From positions 384,836 to 448,835 of the forward strand of contig CAKRVA010000001.1 of NCBI GenBank assembly GCA_934408585.1: DNA of 64,000 bases, written 5' to 3'. Position numbers and translations under genes: made by a program. A model generated the notes under the pieces. It ran no database searches. It was not told where the DNA came from and was given only the letters and a program-made list of their open reading frames with translations. Shown here one piece after another: positions 51,258 to 60,738 of the stretch. How positions within the stretch are numbered: position 1 is the first letter of the stretch; each line of letters begins with the position of its first letter. This DNA comes from an uncultured Lachnospiraceae bacterium (GTDB lineage Bacteria; Bacillota; Clostridia; Lachnospirales; Lachnospiraceae).

Positions 51258-51286
51258 ATCATAGCACCATGACAAAAAACTGTCAA
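51258..51286 (-). promoter_or_regulatory. Promoter of the L-box/dapA-dapB transcript
   Basis: TTGACA (51281-51286) and TATGAT (51258-51263) with a 17-bp spacer lie directly upstream of the riboswitch leader and overlap the end of the cobA-like gene's downstream region. Confidence 0.85.
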
Positions 51287-51296
51287 TATGCCATCC

Positions 51297-51794
51297 TTAC
51301 CAGCGTTTAAATTTATGTGTTTCAATTTTAGAAACATCATCTGCCAGCATGCAAACTTCATCATTCATGGAAATTCCCGTCATAATCACATCGGTTTCTT
51401 CCATTTTACCTGCCAGAATTTCCTCCAACTGCTTTACCGTGATAATCTGATTATCAATCAGACCGAGTACCTCATCCAGAATTAACAAATCACACTCTCC
51501 GGTTGTAAGTACCTTCTTGGCATAATTCAAACCATTCTTAATATTGATAATTTCTTCTGTTTTCTTTTCTTCGGTCAGACTGTCAAAGTTTTCATCTGAT
51601 TTTTCAAACCGGAAAATTTTGATTTCCGGCTCCAGTCTTCTGATAAACTCAGAATCCCCCAGTCCTTTTCCTTTTAAAAACTGAATAATAACAACATTTC
51701 CGCCAGCTGCTGCAGTCATTACTGCCTTTCCTAAAGCTGCCGGTGATTTTCCATGGCCATCACCACTGTAAATACAAATTGTTCCGCGTTTCAT
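51297..51794 (-). CDS. Cob(I)yrinic acid a,c-diamide adenosyltransferase (CobA/BtuR type)
   Basis: Adds the 5'-deoxyadenosyl group to cobalt in corrinoids, forming adenosylcobamides. The N-terminal P-loop is slightly unusual (ICIYSGDGHGKSPAALGKAV instead of GKGKT-T). The typical VVIIQFLKGKGLGDSEFI and the Walker-B-like LLILDEVLGLIDN region follow. 165 aa is near the family size. The start is the ATG behind GAGGTGGGG; a longer frame from 51869 has no RBS. No other cobalamin genes are nearby. The weak P-loop leaves some room for a diverged relative. Confidence 0.85.
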   Translation of the reverse strand: MKRGTICIYSGDGHGKSPAALGKAVMTAAAGGNVVIIQFLKGKGLGDSEFIRRLEPEIKIFRFEKSDENFDSLTEEKKTEEIINIKNGLNYAKKVLTTGECDLLILDEVLGLIDNQIITVKQLEEILAGKMEETDVIMTGISMNDEVCMLADDVSKIETHKFKRW

Positions 51795-51894
51795 GCCCCA
51801 CCTCATACTATCACATGATATTGCTACGTTGCACATCATATCACAGACACCATGAAAAAGCAAATCCACGGAACAATTCCTTCTTTTCCTTCTG

Positions 51895-52548
51895 TTATTC
51901 TTCCATCAATTCCAGTTTGCTTACCGACACTTCATAAGCAATTCTTTTCTCTGCTTCCTCTTCTGAAAACTTCTTCATATATTCACGGCTCTGAATTCTT
52001 CCCCAGAGTTCACACCTTGTTCCCACGCGGAACGTACTTGCAAAACGTGCATTTCTTCCCCAGCAGATACATGGAATGTAATCACTTTTTCCATAAGGAC
52101 GATTTACTGCGAGAAGCAGATCTGCGATTTCCCTGCCCAATGGTGTTTTACGATAAATGGGCTCCTTACATATATATCCATCCAGATAAATCTGGTTTGT
52201 TTTTGAGCTTTCCGGCATTTCTTCCACAAACTCCAATTCCCTTGCAAAAACAGATAACACCAGCTTATTCTTTTTGGTGACCAGTCCCTGGCACGCCAAA
52301 TTCTCATGTCGGTTATAAGAACGGAACTGTCCCTGTACCATAATTCCCTGTCCCTTATAATCTTCGTTCACATCAATCAGTCGCTCCGACACCATGAGGG
52401 GAATCACGTCGCAGGAATCGCTCAGGCGTGGTACATTTACATCTACCATATAAAATCCTTCCCCGAAAATTTCATGGCTGAATTGAAAATCACTAATGAT
52501 TTCTCCCATGATTACTACCTGATTGTTTTCAATAACTTTGTCTGTCAT
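51895..52548 (-). CDS. Single-stranded DNA-binding (OB-fold) protein, two-domain
   Basis: About 217 aa with two OB-like halves: ~10-105 (NNQVVIMGEIISDFQFSHEI) and ~115-210. The second is the recognisable SSB fold (QIYLDGYICKEPIYRKTPLG, REIADLLLAVNRPYGKSDYI, CICWGRNARFASTFRVGTRC). It lacks the acidic DDDIPF-type tail of canonical Ssb. It is therefore an SSB-like paralogue probably used in a special setting (repair, competence or mobile DNA). The start is placed at 52548 behind GGAGGTAAAAAAGGAA. Confidence 0.8.
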   Translation of the reverse strand: MTDKVIENNQVVIMGEIISDFQFSHEIFGEGFYMVDVNVPRLSDSCDVIPLMVSERLIDVNEDYKGQGIMVQGQFRSYNRHENLACQGLVTKKNKLVLSVFARELEFVEEMPESSKTNQIYLDGYICKEPIYRKTPLGREIADLLLAVNRPYGKSDYIPCICWGRNARFASTFRVGTRCELWGRIQSREYMKKFSEEEAEKRIAYEVSVSKLELMEE

Positions 52549-52658
52549 TTCCTTTTTTACCTCCATTTGTTTCTCATTTTTACTTTTTCCTGTCATGTAT
52601 TAAAATTTTATGTTGGAAATTCTTTCTTAGAACCATAAGGCATCGCAGGATTCGACAG

Positions 52659-52687
52659 TTGCAAACGTTCTTTCATAGTGATATACT
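52659..52687 (+). promoter_or_regulatory. typA promoter
   Basis: TTGCAA (52659-52664) and TATACT (52682-52687) with a 17-bp spacer, about 55 bp upstream of the typA start. Confidence 0.72.
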
Positions 52688-52742
52688 GTTACGGTTTAGA
52701 GAAAATATGGTTTTAGCGGATATGTAAAAAGAAAGGATTCCT

Positions 52743-54575
52743 ATGAAACAAAAAAGAGAAGATGTAAGGAATATTGCAATTATTGCCCATGTTGACCATG
52801 GTAAAACCACTCTGGTGGATGAACTGTTAAAGCAAAGCGGTGTTTTCCGTGAAAATCAGGAGGTTGCGGAACGTGTCATGGACTCCAATGACATTGAACG
52901 TGAACGTGGTATTACCATTCTCTCCAAGAACACTGCTGTTACCTATAAGAATACAAAAATCAACATTGTGGATACTCCGGGACATGCGGACTTCGGCGGC
53001 GAGGTAGAGCGTGTACTGAAAATGGTAAACGGAGCCATCCTTGTTGTAGATGCCTTTGAAGGTGTAATGCCTCAGACAAAGTTTGTATTGAAAAAAGCAC
53101 TTGCCCTGAAGCTTCCGGTCATTGTATGTATCAACAAAATTGACCGTCCGGAAGCCCGTTGCAGTGAAGTCGTTGATGAAGTTCTGGAATTATTTATGGA
53201 TTTGGACGCTACGGATGAGCAGCTTGATTGTCCGTTTATTTATGCCTCTGCAAAAAGTGGTGTTTCCGGTCTTGACCCGGAACACATCGGTCCGAATATG
53301 GCTCCGCTTTTTGAAGCAATCCTTAACTATATTCCTGCTCCCGAGGGTGACCCGGATGCAGGTACACAGGTTCTGATCAGTACGATTGATTACAACGAAT
53401 ATGTCGGAAGAATCGGTGTCGGAAAAGTAGATAACGGTGTCATCCGCGTCAATCAGGAAGCTGTGATTGTCAACGCAAACGAACCGGAAAAGATGCAGAA
53501 AGTGAAAGTAAGTGCTCTATATGAATATGACGGTTTAAGAAAAGTAAATGTAAAAGAAGCTACCATTGGTGCTATTGTTGCCATCTCCGGTATTGCTGAT
53601 ATTCACATTGGAGATACCATCTGTTCTCCTGAAAATCCGGAAGCCATTCCGTTCCAAAAAATATCAGAACCGACCATTGCGATGCAGTTTATGGTCAATG
53701 ACTCACCACTTGCCGGTCAGGAAGGAAAATACGTTACTTCCCGCCATTTAAGAGACCGTCTGTTCAAGGAATTAAATACCGATGTTTCTCTTCGTGTAGA
53801 GGAAACGGAGTCTACCGAACGTTTTAAAGTATCCGGACGTGGTGAACTTCATCTTTCCGTACTGATTGAAAATATGCGCCGTGAAGGTTATGAATTTGCA
53901 GTCAGCAAAGCAGAAGTCCTCTATCGTGAAGACTCCAAGGGCCGCAAAACAGAACCTATGGAAATTGCCTATATTGATGTTCCGGATGAATTTACCGGAA
54001 CCGTTATTGAAAAGCTCGGACAGAGAAAAGGGGAATTACAGAACATGACTCCAATTACCGGTGGTTATACCCGTTTGGAATTCTCCATTCCGGCAAGAGG
54101 TCTGATTGGATACCGTGGTGAATTTATGACTGATACCAAAGGAAATGGTATCATCAATACGATTTTCGACGAATATGCACCTTACAAAGGTGATATCCAG
54201 TACCGGAAGCAAGGTTCCCTGATTGCCTTTGAATCCGGCGAATCCATTACCTATGGCCTGTACAATGCCCAGGAGCGTGGTACTCTGTTCATCGGTGCAG
54301 GTGAAAAAGTTTATGCCGGCATGGTCGTTGGCCAGAATGGAAAGCCTGAAGATGTTGAAATCAATGTCTGCAAAAAGAAACAACTTACCAATACCCGTGC
54401 ATCCGGTTCCGATGAAGCACTCCGCCTGACGCCACCTAAGGTTTTAAGCCTGGAGCAGGCACTGGAATTCATTGATACGGACGAGCTTCTGGAGATTACT
54501 CCTACCTCTCTTCGTATCCGTAAAAAGATTCTGGACCCAACGCTTCGTAAACGTGCATCCTTCAATAAGAATTAA
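52743..54575 (+). CDS. typA: Ribosome-associated GTPase TypA/BipA
   Basis: Translation-factor-like GTPase that helps ribosome assembly and growth under stress or cold. The G domain shows AHVDHGKTTLVDELLKQSG (G1), ERGITILSKNT (G2), DTPGHADFGGEVERVL (G3) and CINKIDRPEAR (G4). EF-G-like domains II, III and V follow (GRGELHLSVLIENMRREGYE), with the BipA-specific C-terminal domain (KKQLTNTRASGSDEALRLTP). Length is 610 aa. RBS AAAGGA precedes the ATG. Confidence 0.97.
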   Translation: MKQKREDVRNIAIIAHVDHGKTTLVDELLKQSGVFRENQEVAERVMDSNDIERERGITILSKNTAVTYKNTKINIVDTPGHADFGGEVERVLKMVNGAILVVDAFEGVMPQTKFVLKKALALKLPVIVCINKIDRPEARCSEVVDEVLELFMDLDATDEQLDCPFIYASAKSGVSGLDPEHIGPNMAPLFEAILNYIPAPEGDPDAGTQVLISTIDYNEYVGRIGVGKVDNGVIRVNQEAVIVNANEPEKMQKVKVSALYEYDGLRKVNVKEATIGAIVAISGIADIHIGDTICSPENPEAIPFQKISEPTIAMQFMVNDSPLAGQEGKYVTSRHLRDRLFKELNTDVSLRVEETESTERFKVSGRGELHLSVLIENMRREGYEFAVSKAEVLYREDSKGRKTEPMEIAYIDVPDEFTGTVIEKLGQRKGELQNMTPITGGYTRLEFSIPARGLIGYRGEFMTDTKGNGIINTIFDEYAPYKGDIQYRKQGSLIAFESGESITYGLYNAQERGTLFIGAGEKVYAGMVVGQNGKPEDVEINVCKKKQLTNTRASGSDEALRLTPPKVLSLEQALEFIDTDELLEITPTSLRIRKKILDPTLRKRASFNKN

Positions 54576-54579
54576 AAAA

Positions 54580-54627
54580 CAATCCCATGGAACGGTTCCA
54601 AACCAATCCATGGGATTTTATTTTTTA
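54580..54627 (+). terminator. Terminator between typA and mgtE
   Basis: AATCCCATGGA / TCCATGGGATT arms (54581-54617) with a T run on the plus strand and an A run on the other; it lies in the convergent gap. Confidence 0.85.
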
Positions 54628-54638
54628 CAATCTATTTT

Positions 54639-55988
54639 TTACAATCCTAAAATATGTGTTGCAAACTGGAAATAAATTGCCAATGACAATGCATCTACAA
54701 TCGTTGTGATAAAAGGGCTTGCCATTACCGCCGGGTCAAATCCAATCTTTTTGGCAAACATCGGTAGCGTACAGCCAACCACCTTTGCAAAAAACACAGC
54801 TACTACAAGCGTCAGACATACTACTGCTGCCACCGGCATCGTTACATGGTCAATCAACATCACTTTCACAAAGTTTGTTGCTGCCAGTGTAATTCCACAC
54901 AATACCGCAACTCTGGCTTCTTTCCAGATAACTGCAAAAATATCTTTAAACTCAATCTCATTTAATGACAGTCCACGGATAATCGTAACCGACGACTGTC
55001 CGCCGGCATTTCCACCGGTATCCATCAGCATCGGAATAAACGCCGTCAAAACAACGTACGACCCCAATGCAGATTCATAATGCGTAATAATCTTTCCGGT
55101 AACGGTTGCAGATATCATCAAAAGCAACAACCACGGAATACGTTTCTTCCAGGTTTCAAATACGCCGGTACGCATATACGGCTTATCGGATGGCACAATA
55201 GCTGCCATCTTTTCCATATCTTCGGTTGCTTCCTCTTCCATGATGTCGACAATATCATCGACCGTGATAATACCAACGAGTCGTTCCTCGTTATCTACTA
55301 CGGGCATCGCCGTAAAGTCGTATTTCTGGAACTGTCTGGCTACCTCTTCCTGATCCATCAGTGTATTGATGAAAATAACATTTTCATGCATGATTTCACC
55401 AATAATTGCATCGGACGGACTGATAAGCAGATAGCGTAATGCCACCGTTCCAAGAAGTTTTCGCTTGGCATCCAGCACATAACAGATGTTAATCGTTTCG
55501 CTGTCCACACCAATCTGACGGATTCTGGCAATCGCCTCTTCCACCGTCATATTTTCCTTTAAATCCACATATTCCACAGTCATAATACTTCCTGCGGAAT
55601 CTTCCGGATATCGTAGCAGATGGTTGATATCTCTTCTTGTTTCTGCACTCGCATTGGAAAGAATTTTCTTTACAATGTTTGCAGGCATTTCCTCCAAAAG
55701 GTCTGTCGCATCATCCGCCATCAGGTTATCAATGATTCCTGCCGCATCTTTTTCTGACATGCTCGTAATCAATGATTGCTGGTGCTCTACCTCCAGATAG
55801 GAAAAAACATCTGCTGCCATGCTCTTGGGAAGAATTCGGAAAATTTTTAACAACTCTTCCTCAGGAAGCTCCTCCAAAATCACTGCGATATCTGCCGAGT
55901 TCATGTCGGCAAGCATCTGACGGAGCTTCGTGTATTGCTTTGTTTCAAGCAATTCTTTTACAACTTCAAAATCCTTGTTTTCTTCCAT
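54639..55988 (-). CDS. mgtE: Magnesium transporter MgtE
   Basis: Mg2+-gated Mg2+ channel. The cytosolic N domain (~1-130, helical repeats such as LADMNSADIAVILEELPEEE) is followed by two CBS domains (~135-260: SAGSIMTVEYVDLKENMTVE, VVDNEERLVGIITVDDIVDI). A connecting helix leads to five membrane helices with the pore motif PMLMDTGGNAGGQSSV and LTLVVAVFFAKVVGCTLPMF. Length of 449 aa is normal. RBS AAAGGAG precedes the ATG and lies inside a short upstream ORF (55958-56071), which suggests leader-peptide control. Confidence 0.96.
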   Translation of the reverse strand: MEENKDFEVVKELLETKQYTKLRQMLADMNSADIAVILEELPEEELLKIFRILPKSMAADVFSYLEVEHQQSLITSMSEKDAAGIIDNLMADDATDLLEEMPANIVKKILSNASAETRRDINHLLRYPEDSAGSIMTVEYVDLKENMTVEEAIARIRQIGVDSETINICYVLDAKRKLLGTVALRYLLISPSDAIIGEIMHENVIFINTLMDQEEVARQFQKYDFTAMPVVDNEERLVGIITVDDIVDIMEEEATEDMEKMAAIVPSDKPYMRTGVFETWKKRIPWLLLLMISATVTGKIITHYESALGSYVVLTAFIPMLMDTGGNAGGQSSVTIIRGLSLNEIEFKDIFAVIWKEARVAVLCGITLAATNFVKVMLIDHVTMPVAAVVCLTLVVAVFFAKVVGCTLPMFAKKIGFDPAVMASPFITTIVDALSLAIYFQFATHILGL

Positions 55989-56071
55989 TGCAATTCTCCT
56001 TTATATGTGATTTTTATGCTCCGCCCAAGAGGAGGAAGATCTGAACTACTATTTAATGTACAACTCTTCAT
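55958..56071 (-). CDS. 37-aa upstream ORF overlapping mgtE start (possible leader peptide)
   Basis: A purine-rich RBS (GGAAAGGTGGTGG) precedes the ATG at 56071. The frame (MKSCTLNSSSDLPPLGRSIK, then ITYKGELQWKKTRILKL) stops at 55958, 31 bp inside mgtE in another frame. A vegetative-type promoter candidate (TTGACT at 56134-56139, TAAAGT at 56111-56116, 17-bp spacer) lies upstream. The Asp-Leu-Pro-Pro stretch resembles Mg2+-sensitive leader peptides that destabilise ribosomes, which would fit mgtE. Translation and function are inferred. Confidence 0.45.
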   Translation of the reverse strand: MKSCTLNSSSDLPPLGRSIKITYKGELQWKKTRILKL

Positions 56072-56172
56072 AAAAACCACCACCTTTCCGAAAATTGCAT
56101 TTGTAAATTAACTTTAAGTCCTGCAAAGGAAAAAGTCAACGTTTTTTCCATCCGTTTTGCAGGTAAAAACAT

Positions 56173-56820
56173 CTATATTTCCCGATAATATCCATCACCG
56201 TTTTCCAGAACCTGCACTCTTGCTGATGTTGCCTCTATCAGCTTTTTCGTAACAATCTCCTGCTTTTCTTTTGGAATCTGGATATCAAACTCCACTTTTT
56301 CCGTATAACGTGACTGTGCGATTTCAATCTGTTCGTTTGCAAGAAGATACTGTACTTTTCCCACATCCGTATAATCTGCACAAATTGTAAGCTTCACGCC
56401 ATATCGCATCGTTGCAATCACAGCATTTGCCAGTCCTTCTTTCGTTGCCTGCGTATATGCACGCACCAGACCTCCTGTTCCAAGAAGGGTTCCTCCAAAA
56501 TATCTGGTTACAACTACGGCAACGTTCGTAACCTCGGCACCAAGCAGTACCTCCAATATTGGTTTTCCTGCGGTTCCGCTCGGTTCGCCATCATCACTGC
56601 AACGCGTGATTTCCCGATTTCTTCCTATAATATATGCAGTGCAGTTATGTCTTGCATCATAATATTTTTTACGCATGCGCTCAATAAACTCTGCGGCTTC
56701 CTCCTCAGATTCGACCGGCAGTACATGTGCAATAAAACGGGACTTCTTTTCTTCGTATTCTCCTTCGCCCGGTTCAAAAACAATTTTGTAAGGTGCAAAC
56801 ATTATTTTCTGATTTTCCAT
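56173..56820 (-). CDS. YigZ/IMPACT-family protein
   Basis: At ~215 aa, it has an N-terminal UPF0029 domain (KIVFEPGEGEYEEKKSRFIA, ARHNCTAYIIGRN, CSDDGEPSGTAGKPILEVLL, VVVTRYFGGTLLGTGGLVRA) and a C-terminal DUF1949 domain (LTICADYTDVGKVQYLLANE). Bacterial YigZ proteins are soluble and their biochemical role is unknown; eukaryotic IMPACT regulates GCN2. The start at 56820 has AAAGGA upstream. It is divergent from the class A PBP gene. Confidence 0.92.
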   Translation of the reverse strand: MENQKIMFAPYKIVFEPGEGEYEEKKSRFIAHVLPVESEEEAAEFIERMRKKYYDARHNCTAYIIGRNREITRCSDDGEPSGTAGKPILEVLLGAEVTNVAVVVTRYFGGTLLGTGGLVRAYTQATKEGLANAVIATMRYGVKLTICADYTDVGKVQYLLANEQIEIAQSRYTEKVEFDIQIPKEKQEIVTKKLIEATSARVQVLENGDGYYREI

Positions 56821-57002
56821 GAAGAATATCCTTTCTTCTGCACAAAATTCCTTACCAAAGTTTACCATACAACCGAATAAAAGGATATGAATTTGTGAAT
56901 AATTCTTAAAAAAGAATGAAAAAACTTTATTTCATTCCCACAATTTGGTATACTACTTGTATTGTCTAAAACTAGTTTGTTTTTACATTTGGAGGTTTAT
57001 CA

Positions 57003-59756
57003 ATGGATTTTAGTAAAAAAGGGATTAAGAAAAAACAAAAATCCCTACATGCCACATCAACACGTTTTGTCAAAAAACTGTTGCTGGCAATATTAAATTT
57101 ATCACTTATCTGCATTCTTGCAGCAGGAATTATCGGTGCAAGTCTTGGGATTGGAATTTTCAAAGGAGTCATTGACACTGCTCCGAGTATCGAGAATATC
57201 AAAGTTACTCCTACCGGTTTTTCCACCTTTGTTTATGACATTGAAGGAAACCAGATTGCAAAACTGATTTCCCAAAATTCCAACCGTATTCCGGTTACCC
57301 AGGATATGATTCCTGAAAATCTGGCACATGCATTTGTTGCGATTGAAGATGAACGTTTTTACGAGCATAACGGTATTGATATCAAGGGTATCATCCGTGC
57401 TGCTTATGTTGGTATTTCCAATGGCTTTCATTTTACCGAAGGTGCCAGTACCATTACCCAGCAGCTGCTGAAAAACAACGTTTTCACTGACTGGACAAGT
57501 GAAGAAGGGCTTGCGGACAGTATGAAGCGTAAGATTCAGGAGCAGTATCTTGCCATCGAGCTTTCAAAAACGATGTCCAAGGACGAAGTTCTTCTGAACT
57601 ATATGAATACCATCAACCTTGGTCAGAATACCCTCGGTGTTCAGGCTGCTTCCCTGCGTTATTTTAACAAATCCGTAAACAGCCTCAATCTGTCGGAATG
57701 CGCAGTAATTGCCGGAATCACCCAGAACCCATCGAAATATAACCCGATATCCCATCCCGAGGACAATGCAAAACGTCGGAAAAAAGTTCTGACAAATATG
57801 CTTGAGCAGGGATATATTACGCAGAGTGAATATGATGAGGCTATGGCAGATGATGTTTATTCCAGAATTCAGATTGTAAATGACGAAGTAGATGAAACGC
57901 TTGTCAATACATACTTCGTAGATGCACTGACGGATGATGTCATGAACGATCTTCTTGCTGCCGGATACAATGAGACACAGGCTTTTACCTTATTATATAG
58001 TGGTGGTCTGAAAATTTACTCTACACAGGACCCACATATTCAGTCCATTTGTGATGAAGTATTCAGCAACGAAGAAAACTATCCCGAAAACTCCCGCTGG
58101 TATCTGAACTACGCTTTAACCGTCAAAAAAGCCAACGGTGACTTTGAAAACCACAGCACTGAAATGTTCCAGAAGTTCTTTAAGGAACAGCGTGCTTCCT
58201 ATAATTTAATTTACGATACACAGGACGATGCCTATGCGGATATTGAATTGTACAAAGCATCTGTCGTTGGTCCGAATGATGAGGTCTTTGATGAGAAGGT
58301 TTCTCTTACGCCTCAGCCACAGGTATCCATTACGGTTGAGGACCAGCACACCGGTTATATTGTTGCCATGATTGGTGGACGTGGTACCAAGGAAGGAAGC
58401 AAAACCCTGAATCGTGCAACAAGTGCTACGCGTCAGCCCGGTTCCACCTTTAAAATTGTGGCTGTTTATGCGCCGGCCCTCGACAGTGCAGGTCTGACTC
58501 TTGCAACCATGGTAAATGATGCTCCTTACAATTATGCCGACGGTCGTCCGGTAAAGAACTGGTGGGGTTCTGAATATCGTGGTCTGAACTCTATCCGACA
58601 GGGTATTGTGGACTCCATGAATATTGTAGCTGTAAAAACACTTACCGCCATTACCCCTCAGTTGGGATATGATTATCTAAAAAACTTTGGTTTTTCTACC
58701 GTTGTAGACCGCGAGGAAATCACATACAACGGCAAAACACAGATTTTCTCCGATATCCAGCAGTCTACTGCATTAGGTGGTCTGACACACGGTGTTACAA
58801 ATGAAGAATTAAATGCTGCTTATGCTACAATCGCAAACAGCGGTACTTATATTAAACCCAAGCTTTATACAAAGGTTGTTGACCATGACGGAAACGTTAT
58901 TCTCGATAACACGGAACCGGAATCCAAGCAGGTAATTAAAGAAACTACCGCATGGCTTTTAACAGATGCGATGCAGGATGTTGTAACACAGGGTACCGGT
59001 GCTTCCGTTAACTTTGGTAATATGGCAATCGCCGGTAAAACCGGTACTACTTCTGATTACAATGATGTATGGTTTGCAGGTTATACTCCTTACTATACTG
59101 CAACAACCTGGGCAGGCTACGATAACAACGTCAAGCTCCGCAAGGGTGCTGAACAAAGTCTTGCGAAGAAGTTATGGCGTGCTACCATGTCCAAAATCCA
59201 TGAGGATTTACCAAGCCAGTCCTTTACGATGCCAAGTGGTATTGTTCAGGCTACGGTTTGTGCCCGTTCCGGTAAACTTCCGATTGCCGGACTCTGTGAC
59301 GGAACGTTAAAGACCGAATACTTTGCCGAAGGATGTGTTCCTACGGAAAGCTGTAATGTGCATTATCAGGGACCTGTTTGTCAGTACTCCAACCTCCCTG
59401 CCTGCGAGCAATGTCCATTCAAGGTCGAGGGCGTACTCGAATTAGTTCCTTCGGATGATGTACTTCTCAGCGGTGAAATTCCTGTAGAGGGTGCCGAAGA
59501 AACCGAAACACCGGCTCCACAGGAAATTGTCAATCCGGACGGCACCGTAACTACGGTTCCTGCCGAGAATCCTTCGGTTGGTACCTGTCCTCACAACGCA
59601 GAATTTTTTGCAAATCCGGATGCTGAGGCAATCATCGAGCAACAGCGAAATGAAATTGCTTCCGCCGCATGGCAGAATGCCCAGAACGCTGCTGCGCAGC
59701 CGCCTGCAGACGGTGGCGGTGAAGCTGCTCCTGCCGACCAGGCACCGGCACAATAG
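57003..59756 (+). CDS. Class A penicillin-binding protein (bifunctional PBP1)
   Basis: Builds and cross-links peptidoglycan outside the membrane. A basic cytoplasmic N-terminus and one membrane helix (~22-50) are followed by a GT51 glycosyltransferase domain (AIEDERFYEHNGIDIKGIIR, EGASTITQQLLKNNVF, ELSKTMSKDEVLLNYMNTIN). The transpeptidase shows active-site Ser481 in PGSTFK, SMN at 538-540 and KTGTT at 679-683. The C-terminus (~780-917) has several Cys residues (CEQCPF, CPHN) and a Glu/Pro/Ala-rich tail. RBS TGGAGG precedes the ATG. A terminator follows. Confidence 0.96.
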   Translation: MDFSKKGIKKKQKSLHATSTRFVKKLLLAILNLSLICILAAGIIGASLGIGIFKGVIDTAPSIENIKVTPTGFSTFVYDIEGNQIAKLISQNSNRIPVTQDMIPENLAHAFVAIEDERFYEHNGIDIKGIIRAAYVGISNGFHFTEGASTITQQLLKNNVFTDWTSEEGLADSMKRKIQEQYLAIELSKTMSKDEVLLNYMNTINLGQNTLGVQAASLRYFNKSVNSLNLSECAVIAGITQNPSKYNPISHPEDNAKRRKKVLTNMLEQGYITQSEYDEAMADDVYSRIQIVNDEVDETLVNTYFVDALTDDVMNDLLAAGYNETQAFTLLYSGGLKIYSTQDPHIQSICDEVFSNEENYPENSRWYLNYALTVKKANGDFENHSTEMFQKFFKEQRASYNLIYDTQDDAYADIELYKASVVGPNDEVFDEKVSLTPQPQVSITVEDQHTGYIVAMIGGRGTKEGSKTLNRATSATRQPGSTFKIVAVYAPALDSAGLTLATMVNDAPYNYADGRPVKNWWGSEYRGLNSIRQGIVDSMNIVAVKTLTAITPQLGYDYLKNFGFSTVVDREEITYNGKTQIFSDIQQSTALGGLTHGVTNEELNAAYATIANSGTYIKPKLYTKVVDHDGNVILDNTEPESKQVIKETTAWLLTDAMQDVVTQGTGASVNFGNMAIAGKTGTTSDYNDVWFAGYTPYYTATTWAGYDNNVKLRKGAEQSLAKKLWRATMSKIHEDLPSQSFTMPSGIVQATVCARSGKLPIAGLCDGTLKTEYFAEGCVPTESCNVHYQGPVCQYSNLPACEQCPFKVEGVLELVPSDDVLLSGEIPVEGAEETETPAPQEIVNPDGTVTTVPAENPSVGTCPHNAEFFANPDAEAIIEQQRNEIASAAWQNAQNAAAQPPADGGGEAAPADQAPAQ

Positions 59757-59770
59757 TTAAATAGTAAATA

Positions 59771-59815
59771 ACAGCCAGGCATGGATGTATCTCATGCCTG
59801 GCTATTATTTACTTT
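59771..59815 (+). terminator. Terminator of the class A PBP gene
   Basis: AGCCAGGCAT (59773-59782) pairs with ATGCCTGGCT (59794-59803), followed by an AT-rich tail with T runs. Confidence 0.78.
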
Positions 59816-59850
59816 ACTTTCCTTCCGATAATGTATTTTCCAAAATACGG

Positions 59851-60738
59851 TTATTTAGCTACTACCGAAAGTCCAAGCTTGGCTGCTACACCAAAATATC
59901 CATACATCATATCTTCGTCCTTCAAAACAGGAGTGTAATCTGTTCCTGCCGGGAAGGTTAGTTCATACTTTGCATTTTGATATTCAAAACTGACCGTTAC
60001 TGATACATCGCTTCTTTCAGACATTTTCCTTAGCAGATAATCACTAATCGTATAAAGTTTTCCGGAATCATAGGTAATACTTCCATTTTCCGGTGCTTCT
60101 TTGATATTTCCATAGAAATCCTTTACTGCTGCCACGCTTGCCGGAATCGGATGGAATTCTTTTACCAGACCACATCCAGCACACTTGTATTCCTCCAAAC
60201 CATCAGCCCCTGTTGTCGGGTCTATGGTGGTTATCCATTCAAAGTTGCACGTATGGGAATTGAGAGTATTTTGATTGGAGATATTTTGATTAGATTTTTC
60301 TGCTGGAGTTACCTCCTCTTCATCTCCTATCGCCACCAGCTTCACAGCATAATACATATCGATCTTTTCTGTTGGTTCCTTGATGATACGCTCTATCTTA
60401 ACCTTATAGCGGTTATATGTGATGCCTTCATCTGTAATTCTTGGTATATCCAGGATTTTTTGATTAGAAGTCATCTTCCACTCATAACCTATCTGCTTTG
60501 TTCCAGACAGATCGTAAAAAGCATACTCTACTATATTTTGATTACCCCGACTTGGCGATGGAAAGGTGATCGTATCTCCTTCTTTTACAATCTCCCCATC
60601 TGCCAAGTTATTTCCAATAATATAATTTGTTGCTGCCCACACATCCAGCTTCATTCCGGCAAATATACTTGCTGCTATCACTAATGACAGCATCACAGTC
60701 ATAATGCTTTTTCCTATTCTTGTTATTTTACCTTCCAT
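59851..60738 (-). CDS. Secreted protein, unknown, with zinc-ribbon-like Cys pairs
   Basis: An N-terminal signal peptide (IGKSIMTVMLSLVIAASIFA, cleavage probably after VWAA) is followed by a beta-rich body. HTCNFEWITTIDPTTGADGL then EEYKCAGCGLVKE gives the 'HTC..W..T..T..G..Y.C.GCG' repeat common in secreted Lachnospiraceae proteins. The C-terminal part has PENGSITYDSGKLYTISDYL. It lacks a sorting motif or anchor helix, so it may be released. RBS GGGGAGG precedes the ATG, which overlaps the end of the 119-aa membrane protein gene by 11 bp. It is probably the last gene of the surface-protein run from 63387. Confidence 0.75.
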   Translation of the reverse strand: MEGKITRIGKSIMTVMLSLVIAASIFAGMKLDVWAATNYIIGNNLADGEIVKEGDTITFPSPSRGNQNIVEYAFYDLSGTKQIGYEWKMTSNQKILDIPRITDEGITYNRYKVKIERIIKEPTEKIDMYYAVKLVAIGDEEEVTPAEKSNQNISNQNTLNSHTCNFEWITTIDPTTGADGLEEYKCAGCGLVKEFHPIPASVAAVKDFYGNIKEAPENGSITYDSGKLYTISDYLLRKMSERSDVSVTVSFEYQNAKYELTFPAGTDYTPVLKDEDMMYGYFGVAAKLGLSVVAK

